From: an uncultured Clostridia bacterium
GTDB taxonomy: Bacteria > Bacillota > Clostridia > Christensenellales > Borkfalkiaceae
DNA: 6,450 nt
NCBI GenBank assembly: GCA_900548845.1
Contig: URMI01000058.1
Location: forward strand, 1-6,450
Direction of reading: 5' to 3'
Under the pieces are notes generated by a model that made no database searches, was not told the origin of the DNA, and saw only the letters and a list, made by a program, of their open reading frames with translations. Shown here piece by piece: positions 1 to 4,838 of the stretch. The translations under genes and the position numbers were made by a program. Position 1 is the first letter of the stretch. Each line of letters begins with the position of its first letter.

Positions 1-28
1 GGAGTTCAGACGTGTGCTCTTCCGATCT
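1..28. other. Illumina TruSeq adapter remnant (artefact)
   Basis: The first 28 bases match, from memory, the last 28 bases of the TruSeq read-2 adapter, including its characteristic ending GCTCTTCCGATCT. The open reading frame of the neighbouring sulfhydrylase gene is coherent up to base 29. The protein stops there just where the family's conserved catalytic lysine should come next, so the switch from adapter to genome falls at 28/29. This stretch should be trimmed. It is not part of the organism's genome, and any reading frame using it (for example the short plus-strand frame starting at base 12) is meaningless. Confidence 0.96.
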
Positions 29-646
29 GCTCGTGGAGTGGATGACGATGTTGGCGCCGAGCTCGCCCGGGCGGCAGAGGATGGGCGTTGCGAGCGTGTT
101 GTCGACGATGAATAAAAGCTTGTTCTCTTTGGCGATCGTGGAGAGCTTTTCAAAGTCAAGCACGGCAACGACGGGGTTTGCGACCGTCTCCGCGTAGATA
201 AATCTCGTCTTGTCGTCGACGAGGGAAGCGATCTTTTCTTTGGGGTCGTCGACGTCGAACATCCTGCATTCGACGCCGAGCTTGGGGAGCGTCGTGCCGA
301 AGAGGTTGAAGGTGCCGCCGTACACTTCGCTCGCACAGACGATGTTGTCGCCCGCACGGCAGAGCGTCATCGCGGTCAGTAAGATCGCAGACATGCCCGA
401 AGCGCAGCCGATGCCGTATGCGCCCCCTTCGAGCGCCGCAACGCGCTTTTCGAGCGCTTCGACGGTGGGGTTTGCAAGGCGGGTGTAGAAGAAGCCCTCC
501 GCCTTGAGGTCGAAAAGGTCCGCCATCTGCTGCGTGTCGCCGTAGAAGAAGGTCGTGCTCTGGCAGATCTGGGGGATGCGGCTCTCGCCCGTCTTGGGGG
601 TGTAGCCCGCCTGGACGCAGAGGGTGTCGCGCTGTAAATTGCTCAT
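29..646 (-). CDS. metY: O-acetylhomoserine sulfhydrylase-type PLP enzyme, 3' truncated
   Basis: This is the N-terminal 206 residues of a Cys/Met-metabolism PLP-dependent enzyme, closest in motif pattern to O-acetylhomoserine sulfhydrylase. That enzyme makes homocysteine from O-acetylhomoserine and sulfide in the cytoplasm. Visible family features are Y54-T-R56 followed by NPT (59-61), the glycine-rich ASGM segment (82-85), the YGGT segment (109-112), the AETVANP segment with E153 and N157, and VDNT with D182, which should contact the PLP ring nitrogen. The last readable residues are IHSTS. The next residue in the family is the Schiff-base lysine, so the gene is cut by the contig end and not by mutation. 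There are two adjacent ATGs. The second (646) is chosen because GAGGTGA (653-659) lies 6 bases away, against 3 bases for the first (649). It lies 32 bases after smpB in the same direction and is probably co-transcribed. Cystathionine synthase or lyase relatives cannot be fully excluded from half a protein. Confidence 0.88.
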
Positions 647-678
647 CATGTATCACCTCGCAATGGTATTTTTGAAAG

Positions 679-1131
679 TTAGGACATATATTCTTTGGCT
701 TCGCGGTCGGCGGCGCGTTTTTGATCGCGCTCGGCGATGGAACGCTTTTTGTCGTAGGTATGCTTGCCGCGGCAGAGGGCGATCTCGACTTTGACGAGCG
801 CGTCCTTGAAATAAACTTTGAGCGGCACGAGCGTATAGCCCGACTTATTGACTTTGCCCGCGATCTTGGCGATCTCGGTGCGGTGCAGAAGGAGCTTCCT
901 ATCCTTCCTGCTGTCGCGCGTCGAGAAGGCGCCGCTTTTGTCGTAGAGGGCGATGTGCATGTTTTTGAGGAACACTTCGCCGCGCTCGACGAGGCAGAAA
1001 CTTTCCGAAAGCGAGGCTTTGCCGAGGCGCAGCGATTTGACCTCCGCGCCTTCGAGCACGATGCCCGCTTCGAACTTTTCTTCGATGAAGTATTCAAAGG
1101 AAGCTGATTTGTTGACGGCTACGATCTTCAT
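679..1131 (-). CDS. smpB: SsrA-binding protein SmpB
   Basis: SmpB binds the tRNA-like domain of tmRNA and delivers it to stalled ribosomes for trans-translation. The 150-residue product has the usual family length. It shows an N-terminal start of the KIVAVNKSA type, Y14-FIEE, the AGIVLEG-EVKSLR-GKA block (22-39), KLLLHRTEI (79-87), the TLVPL-VYF block (100-108) and the basic GKHTYDKKR segment (122-130). A charged C-terminal tail follows, which in the family becomes helical in the decoding centre. The ATG at 1131 is chosen because GAGGG (1137-1141) sits 5 bases upstream. An in-frame GTG at 1143 would overlap the rnr stop as GTGA and add four residues (MREK), but has no better ribosome binding site. 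It follows rnr with 8 bases between them, the classic Firmicutes pairing. In many relatives the tmRNA gene ssrA follows smpB. Here it does not: only 32 bases separate smpB from the sulfhydrylase gene. Confidence 0.97.
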   Translation of the reverse strand: MKIVAVNKSASFEYFIEEKFEAGIVLEGAEVKSLRLGKASLSESFCLVERGEVFLKNMHIALYDKSGAFSTRDSRKDRKLLLHRTEIAKIAGKVNKSGYTLVPLKVYFKDALVKVEIALCRGKHTYDKKRSIAERDQKRAADREAKEYMS

Positions 1132-1139
1132 CTTTTCCC

Positions 1140-3236
1140 TCACGCCTTGTCGAGTTTCGTAAGGAGCCTGAACTGCGTCCTGCGCATGCCCCAGTCGACG
1201 CCCGCCACCTGTATAAGCAGCCGCTCGCCGAGACGGAAGCTCTGGCGGGTGCCGCGCAGCTGAAAGCGCTCTTCGATAAATTCATAGTAATCGTCGGGAA
1301 GGGTCTCGACGGGCAAAAAGCCTTCGATGGTGTTGTCGAGCTCGGCAAACAGCCCGAAGGAAGTGACGCCCGAGACGGTCGCCTCGAATGTCTCGCCGAT
1401 CTTATCCTGCATGTAGGCGACGGTGTAGAGGGCGTCGACGTCGCGCTCGGCGTCCGTCGCGTTCCGTTCACATTCGGAGGAGCGGTACGCCGCCTCGACG
1501 ACAAAGTTCTTGTACTTTTCTTTTGTCTCTTCGGGGCGGGAGAGGCTTTCCTTGATGATGCGGTGGATGCAGAGGTCGGGATAGCGGCGGATGGGGGAGG
1601 TGAAGTGACAGTAGCATTCGGAGGCGAGCCCGAAGTGACCCACGTTCTCCGCCGAGTACTTCGCCTTCATCATCGAGCGCAGCATCACGCGGTTGACGAG
1701 GGGATAGAGCGCGTTCCCTTCGAGGGAGCGAAGAAGCTCCTGATAGTCGAAGGGAGTGACCTTCGCGGGGTTGAACTTTGCGTTGACGCCCGCTTCGGAG
1801 AGGAACTTTACAAAGTCCTTCGCCTTCTCTTCGGAAGGGCTCTCGTGCACGCGGTAGACAAAGGGCATCTTCTTTTCCGTCATGAGCGAGGCGACCGTCT
1901 CGTTGGCGAGCACCATGAACTGTTCGATGAGCTCATGCGAGATGGTGCGCTCGTATTCGGGGATGACGATCTTGCCGTCTACATACAAGATCTTCGCCTC
2001 TTTGAGGTCCATCGCGACGCCGCCCTTCGCAGAGCGCGCATCCTTTAAGATCTTCGTGAGGCGCACCGCCGTGTCGACCATTTCGATAAGGTCGGGGTAC
2101 TTTTTCACCGTCTCCTCGTCGCGCTCATAGAGCTTGGTGACTTCGGTGTACGTCATGCGGTGGCGGGAGCGGATGACGGAGGGGGCGATGCGGCCCTTTA
2201 CGACCTTGCCGCTCCGATCGACCTGCATGAGGCAGGAGAGGGTGAGCCGTTCCACGCCCTCGTTGAGGGAGCAGATGCCGTTGGAGAGGGCGGGCGGCAG
2301 CATGGGCAGCACGCGGTCGGGGAAGTAGACGCTCGTCCCGCGCCTGAACGCCTCTCTATCGAGGACGCTGTTTCTTTTCACATAGTGCGTCACGTCCGCG
2401 ATATGCACGCCCAAAGAGAAGATACCGTCCTTTTCGGAAACGGAGATGGCGTCGTCGATGTCGCGCGTGTCCTCGCCGTCGATGGTGATGATGAGTTCCC
2501 CGCGAAGATCGAGGCGGCTCCTTAGATCTTTTTCATCAAAGAAGCGGTCCTCCTGCTTTTTGGCTTCTTCGAGGACGTCTTCGGGGAAAGTTTCATAGAG
2601 ATGATGGGCGCGGATGAGGGAGAGCTCTTCCGCGAAGAAGTCGCCCTTTTCGCCGAGCACTTCCTTGATCTCGCCCACGGGCGTATTGTCGGGGCGGTAG
2701 GAGGTGATCTTTACGACCGCTTTGCTCTCCGGCGGGCAGTTGTTGGTCTTGCCGGGAAGGATGAGGACGTCGCGGGTGTACTTTCTTTCATCCGGATGCA
2801 GATAGCCGATCTTTCCTTCGCGGCGGAAGGTGCCGACGAGCTCCGTGTATCCGCGCGAAAGGACGGCCAAAATTTCTCCTTCGTCGTCCGAGCGGCCGCG
2901 CACGGGGATACAAAGCACCGTGTCGCCGTGGAGGGCGTTTTTGACGGCGCGGCGGGGGATGAAGAGGTCCCCGCTTCCGTCCTCGGGGATGAAGAAACCG
3001 AAGCCGCGCTCGTTGCCCGAGAAGGTGCCTCTCTTTGCGCCGAACTGCTCGGCGGTGCCGTAGCGGTAGCGGCTGTCCGAAAGGAGCTCTCCTTCGCGGA
3101 CGAGGGCGCGCAGAATGTCGCGAAGCCCCAAGCTCTCCTTTCTTCCGAGCTTCAAGCGCTTTGCGATCTCCTCATCGGTGAGAAGGGCGAAGGTGCCGTC
3201 CTTGATTTTTTGTAAGACAGATTGTTTTGCGTTCAA
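1140..3236 (-). CDS. rnr: Ribonuclease R
   Basis: RNase R is a processive 3'-5' exoribonuclease that degrades structured RNA, including mRNAs released by trans-translation, which fits its position before smpB. Domains in the 698-residue product are an N-terminal winged-helix-like segment (about 12-55), a first cold-shock/OB domain with the KRGTFSGNERGFGFF motif (68-112) and a second from LVGTFRREGKIGYLHP (about 133-175). The RNB catalytic domain (about 237-565) carries the metal-binding acidic cluster D253, D256, D259, D261, D262 in TIDGEDTRDIDD and the HFTSPIRRYPDL signature (544-555). A C-terminal S1 domain (about 614-693) contains VTSFGLFAEL. The long lysine-rich tail of some RNase R proteins is absent, because the protein ends soon after S1. 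The start is a TTG at 3236, 5 bases after a strong GGGAGGT. The open frame continues upstream through the terminator and secG region only because no stop happens to occur there. All key catalytic residues are present. Confidence 0.97.
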   Translation of the reverse strand: MNAKQSVLQKIKDGTFALLTDEEIAKRLKLGRKESLGLRDILRALVREGELLSDSRYRYGTAEQFGAKRGTFSGNERGFGFFIPEDGSGDLFIPRRAVKNALHGDTVLCIPVRGRSDDEGEILAVLSRGYTELVGTFRREGKIGYLHPDERKYTRDVLILPGKTNNCPPESKAVVKITSYRPDNTPVGEIKEVLGEKGDFFAEELSLIRAHHLYETFPEDVLEEAKKQEDRFFDEKDLRSRLDLRGELIITIDGEDTRDIDDAISVSEKDGIFSLGVHIADVTHYVKRNSVLDREAFRRGTSVYFPDRVLPMLPPALSNGICSLNEGVERLTLSCLMQVDRSGKVVKGRIAPSVIRSRHRMTYTEVTKLYERDEETVKKYPDLIEMVDTAVRLTKILKDARSAKGGVAMDLKEAKILYVDGKIVIPEYERTISHELIEQFMVLANETVASLMTEKKMPFVYRVHESPSEEKAKDFVKFLSEAGVNAKFNPAKVTPFDYQELLRSLEGNALYPLVNRVMLRSMMKAKYSAENVGHFGLASECYCHFTSPIRRYPDLCIHRIIKESLSRPEETKEKYKNFVVEAAYRSSECERNATDAERDVDALYTVAYMQDKIGETFEATVSGVTSFGLFAELDNTIEGFLPVETLPDDYYEFIEERFQLRGTRQSFRLGERLLIQVAGVDWGMRRTQFRLLTKLDKA

Positions 3237-3241
3237 AAGTG

Positions 3242-3248
3242 ACCTCCC
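3242..3248 (-). promoter_or_regulatory. Ribosome binding site that fixes the rnr start
   Basis: On the minus strand GGGAGGT lies 5 bases before a TTG codon (3234-3236) that begins the conserved part of RNase R. No ATG or GTG occurs in frame nearby, so this Shine-Dalgarno sequence decides the non-AUG start. Confidence 0.8.
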
Positions 3249-3266
3249 CCGGAAGGAGCCGATAGG

Positions 3267-3297
3267 AAAAACGGGGCAGCCGAAGCCGCCCCCGTTT
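3267..3297 (-). terminator. Intrinsic terminator after secG, before rnr
   Basis: In RNA sense (minus strand) an AAACGGGG arm pairs with CCCCGTTT. Above it, after one bulged G, GC-rich pairs (one G-U) close a C(UUCG)G tetraloop, an unusually stable loop. The 3' arm runs directly into five U residues. The hairpin begins 15 bases past the secG stop and ends about 30 bases before the rnr start codon. It should terminate part or all of the secG transcripts. No promoter fits between it and rnr, so some readthrough or a promoter inside secG must feed rnr. Confidence 0.85.
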
Positions 3298-3312
3298 GGT
3301 TCGAGTTGTCTT

Positions 3313-3636
3313 TTACGCAGTCCAGATCGCGTCGATCTGCAGGATGAAGAAGATGACTGCGAGCACTGCCAGAACAACGAGGCAGATGATCGTCCAACGC
3401 TTCAGAACTTCTTCCGTCGACTTTCCCTTGTTCTTGCCGAAGAAGGTCTCGCTCGAGCCGCCGAGGGCGTCGATGCCCTGCGAGTTGCCGGGCTGAAGGA
3501 GGACGAGGACGATCGCGGCGAGGGCCGCCACGAACATGAGGATGATGAAGACCGCGCTGACGGTGCGGTATACGGCATATGCCGCATCCGAACTTGCAGG
3601 CGCAAGCAGATTGATGAGATAGCTCAGATAATTCAT
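3313..3636 (-). CDS. secG: Preprotein translocase subunit SecG
   Basis: SecG is the small auxiliary membrane subunit of the SecYEG protein-export channel. The 107-residue product has two hydrophobic membrane segments, about 25-47 and 81-101, joined by the family's glycine-rich cytoplasmic loop. In that loop LLQPGNSQG (46-54) and DALGGSSETFFGKNKGK (56-72) match the SecG signature of a Gln-x-Gly turn, a GG pair and an FG before a basic stretch. Length is slightly above the common 70-80 residues because of an N-terminal extension of about 20 residues that includes a hydrophobic NYLSYLINLLAP stretch. The ATG at 3636 is chosen because AAGGA (3646-3650) is 9 bases upstream. The open frame to 3729 crosses the promoter and is not coding. 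It is the first gene of the secG-rnr-smpB cluster and has its own promoter and terminator. Confidence 0.95.
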   Translation of the reverse strand: MNYLSYLINLLAPASSDAAYAVYRTVSAVFIILMFVAALAAIVLVLLQPGNSQGIDALGGSSETFFGKNKGKSTEEVLKRWTIICLVVLAVLAVIFFILQIDAIWTA

Positions 3637-3670
3637 ACGGTGATTTCCTTCCGATGCATAGTCACGAGCA

Positions 3671-3699
3671 AGTATAGCATATCGCGCCTGAAAACACAA
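3671..3699 (-). promoter_or_regulatory. Sigma-A promoter of secG
   Basis: On the minus strand there is TTGTGT (3694-3699), a 17-base spacer and TATACT (3671-3676), with TGC immediately before the -10 giving an extended -10 element. An A-tract lies just upstream of the -35. The predicted start of transcription is near 3664, leaving a leader of about 28 bases before the secG ATG. Spacing and position make this the obvious promoter for secG and, by readthrough, rnr-smpB. Confidence 0.8.
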
Positions 3700-3729
3700 C
3701 TTTTTTTCGCACGCTTTCCCCGATTTCAC

Positions 3730-3758
3730 AAAAAAATTCCCTCCCGCGGCGGGGAGGG
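3730..3758 (-). terminator. Intrinsic terminator of the lipoprotein gene
   Basis: In RNA sense, CCCTCCC pairs perfectly with GGGAGGG (7 bp, nearly all G-C) around a 6-base loop, followed by AA and seven U residues. It starts 15 bases after the lipoprotein stop codon and lies upstream of the secG promoter, so it separates the two transcription units. Its U-tract ends about 30 bases before the secG -35 element. Confidence 0.88.
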
Positions 3759-3773
3759 GAGGAGGAGCATGGT

Positions 3774-4175
3774 TTATGCGTTCACAAAGGTGCTGAATCC
3801 GTTGCCCAAAGGGTTATAGAGGAACAGCACGCAGTTTCCGTTGACAAGGTCGCTGTTCTGAAGGTCTTTGACGAGCCCTTTCAAAGTCTCGCTGCTTTCG
3901 TAAGCCTCTTCCAGATCCTTCGTGGAGTGGAATTCTAAGATCAGGGCGAAATCGAGCAGATCTTTCGTGAAGAGGTGGATGGTGCAGACGTTTTCGTAAT
4001 CTTCGCCCATAGCCTCGACGATCTCGTCCTGATACTCCTGAACGGACTCGCTTTCGGTATAGCCTGCATCCTCATATGCCTTTTTGATGGAGCCGTAGCT
4101 GTTGCAGGCGGTGAGGGCGAACAGCATCGAGAGCGTGAGCATAAGGACGGTGAGAAGTGTGACTTTTCTTTTCAT
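3774..4175 (-). CDS. Small lipoprotein of unknown function
   Basis: The 133-residue product begins with a lysine/arginine n-region (MKRK), a hydrophobic core (5-20) and a lipobox L21-T-A-C24, the signature for lipid attachment and signal peptidase II cleavage before C24. The mature protein is about 110 residues, acidic and globular-looking. It has an alpha-helical acidic middle (DEIVEAMGEDY, 50-60; KDLEEAYESSETLK, 86-99) alternating with hydrophobic strand-like segments (CTIHLF, DFALILEF, CVLFLY). I do not recognise the family. Two further cysteines (C64, C115) could form a disulfide outside the cell, which is inference. Start is the ATG at 4175. AAGGAGG lies 11 bases upstream, a long spacing. 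The gene is a single-gene unit with a near-perfect promoter and its own terminator, divergent from the kinase operon. A much longer open frame reaching 4751 crosses the promoter and antisense kinase sequence and is not coding. Confidence 0.85.
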   Translation of the reverse strand: MKRKVTLLTVLMLTLSMLFALTACNSYGSIKKAYEDAGYTESESVQEYQDEIVEAMGEDYENVCTIHLFTKDLLDFALILEFHSTKDLEEAYESSETLKGLVKDLQNSDLVNGNCVLFLYNPLGNGFSTFVNA

Positions 4176-4180
4176 TTTCG

Positions 4181-4208
4181 AAGGAGCCTCCTTGTTGATT
4201 TTGTCAAC
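4181..4208 (-). repeat. Two abutting inverted repeats filling the lipoprotein leader
   Basis: Bases 4194-4208 form a dyad, GTTGA/TCAAC with a 5-base centre. Directly next to it, 4181-4193 is a palindrome AAGGAG-N-CTCCTT. With a transcription start predicted near 4205, the lipoprotein mRNA leader would consist almost only of these two elements, and the Shine-Dalgarno AAGGAGG (4187-4193) lies inside the second. As RNA it can fold as AAGGA(GGC)UCCUU, a weak hairpin that would mask the ribosome binding site. As DNA the first dyad overlaps the transcription start and could be an operator. The repeats are seen directly; any function is inference. Confidence 0.55.
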
Positions 4209-4211
4209 TGC

Positions 4212-4240
4212 ATTATACCACATGCGGGCGGCAATGTCAA
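4212..4240 (-). promoter_or_regulatory. Consensus sigma-A promoter of the lipoprotein gene
   Basis: The minus strand shows exact TTGACA (4235-4240), a 17-base spacer and exact TATAAT (4212-4217), preceded by TGG as an extended -10. Upstream of the -35 is an A/T-rich run (about 4241-4266) resembling an UP element. This is the strongest promoter visible in the window and predicts a start near 4205, about 30 bases before the ATG. Confidence 0.9.
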
Positions 4241-4277
4241 TATGCAAAATGTTATTTCTTTTTTTCGCGCCGCATGG

Positions 4278-4298
4278 GGAAAAAGCGTTTTCCGCTTT
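4278..4298. repeat. Overlapping inverted repeats at the kinase promoter
   Basis: Two alternative dyads share bases: GGAAAA(AGCG)TTTTCC at 4278-4293 and AAAGCG(TTTTC)CGCTTT at 4282-4298. The second runs into the -35 hexamer of the kinase promoter (4296-4301). The position suits a repressor or activator site, but there is no terminator-like context and no recognised regulator motif. Function is inference. Confidence 0.4.
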
Positions 4299-4324
4299 AC
4301 AATCGGGGCGGTTTTTATTATAAT
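4296..4324 (+). promoter_or_regulatory. Sigma-A promoter of the kinase-reductase-phosphatase operon
   Basis: TTTACA (4296-4301), a 17-base spacer and an exact TATAAT (4319-4324). Only 7 bases separate the -10 from the kinase ATG at 4332, so transcription should begin at or within about two bases of the start codon. There is a purine at 4332 and at 4330. It is divergent from the lipoprotein promoter, whose -35 lies about 55 bases away. Confidence 0.82.
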
Positions 4325-4331
4325 GGGAAGT

Positions 4332-4838
4332 ATGGATAACCTCGTACTCATCGGAATGCCCTCCTCGGGCAAGAGCACGGCGGGCGTGCTGCTCGCCAAG
4401 CGCATCGGCTACGGCTTCATCGACTGCGACCTCATCATCCAGGGCGAAGAGGGCAAAAAACTTTCCGAGATCATCGAAGATAAGGGCGTTGACGGCTTTA
4501 TCGGCATTGAAGAGCGCGTCAATGCGGGCATCATGGCGACGCACTGCGTCATCGCGACGGGGGGCAGCGTCGTCTATTCCGACCGCGCCATGCGGCATCT
4601 GAAGGAGATCGGCACCGTCGTCTATCTGGAACTCGGCCCCGAAGAGGTGGAGCGCCGTATCCCCAGCCTTGCAAAAAGAGGGGTCGTCATGCGCGGGAAC
4701 GTCAAAGACGTCAAGGGGCTGCACGAAGAGCGGAAGCCCCTCTATGAACAATATGCCGACATCACCGTCTCCTGCGACAACAAGAACATCGACGAGACGG
4801 TGGAGGCGATCGCGCTCGCGGCGGGGTTTGAGCTGTGA
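4332..4838 (+). CDS. Shikimate-kinase-like P-loop kinase
   Basis: This is a 168-residue member of the shikimate kinase fold group, small-molecule kinases that transfer phosphate from ATP. Seen are a Walker A loop GMPSSGKST (8-16), the DxD pair D31/D33, an ATGG motif (75-78), a basic LID-like region (R116 to R134) and the ERKPLYEQYAD segment (133-143) typical of the family. Length is normal. Two substrate-side positions differ from true shikimate kinases. The usual FR..E motif reads FIGIEE (56-61), so the shikimate-binding arginine is isoleucine, and GGG reads GGS (77-79). It may be a paralogue with another substrate. I recall similar proteins in Clostridia annotated as shikimate kinase. The ATG at 4332 begins the first beta strand. 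An upstream in-frame ATG at 4323 lies inside the promoter -10 and is unlikely. No properly spaced ribosome binding site exists, consistent with a leaderless mRNA. The stop overlaps the next gene by 4 bases. Confidence 0.88.
   Translation: MDNLVLIGMPSSGKSTAGVLLAKRIGYGFIDCDLIIQGEEGKKLSEIIEDKGVDGFIGIEERVNAGIMATHCVIATGGSVVYSDRAMRHLKEIGTVVYLELGPEEVERRIPSLAKRGVVMRGNVKDVKGLHEERKPLYEQYADITVSCDNKNIDETVEAIALAAGFEL

Noticed and set aside
647..678. tmRNA or small RNA gene between smpB and the sulfhydrylase gene
   Set aside because: The gap is only 32 bases and holds little besides the ribosome binding site.
156..1097. 313-residue minus-strand frame across smpB and the sulfhydrylase gene
   Set aside because: It is out of frame with two recognisable genes, very rich in Ser, Arg and Ala, and has no family features: a GC-driven shadow frame.
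1132..1143. GTG start for smpB overlapping the rnr stop
   Set aside because: Possible, but the ATG at 1131 has GAGGG at 5-base spacing and begins at the conserved KIVAVNK segment. The GTG would place that GAGGG inside the coding region.
2601..3215. 204-residue plus-strand frame opposite rnr
   Set aside because: It is exactly antisense to well-conserved RNase R domains, with no ribosome binding site or promoter and a composition typical of an antisense shadow.
3237..3377. 47-residue N-terminal extension of the RNase R frame
   Set aside because: It reads through the ribosome binding site, the terminator and the end of secG. The sequence is low-complexity and unlike RNase R, while a TTG with an ideal ribosome binding site starts the conserved protein at 3236.
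3637..3729. 31-residue upstream extension of SecG
   Set aside because: It covers the secG promoter and leader. The ATG at 3636 has a ribosome binding site and gives a normal SecG.
3752..3770. Purine-rich run GGGGAGGGGAGGAGGAG as a G-quadruplex
   Set aside because: The right-hand G tracts are too short (GG), and its left part is better explained as an arm of the lipoprotein terminator.
3975..4331. Upstream extension of the kinase frame (287-residue version)
   Set aside because: It runs antisense through the lipoprotein gene and over both divergent promoters. The conserved fold begins at residue 1 of the ATG at 4332.
4176..4751. Upstream extension of the lipoprotein frame (325-residue version)
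   Set aside because: It is antisense to the kinase and crosses its own consensus promoter. A signal peptide starting at 4175 defines the true N-terminus.
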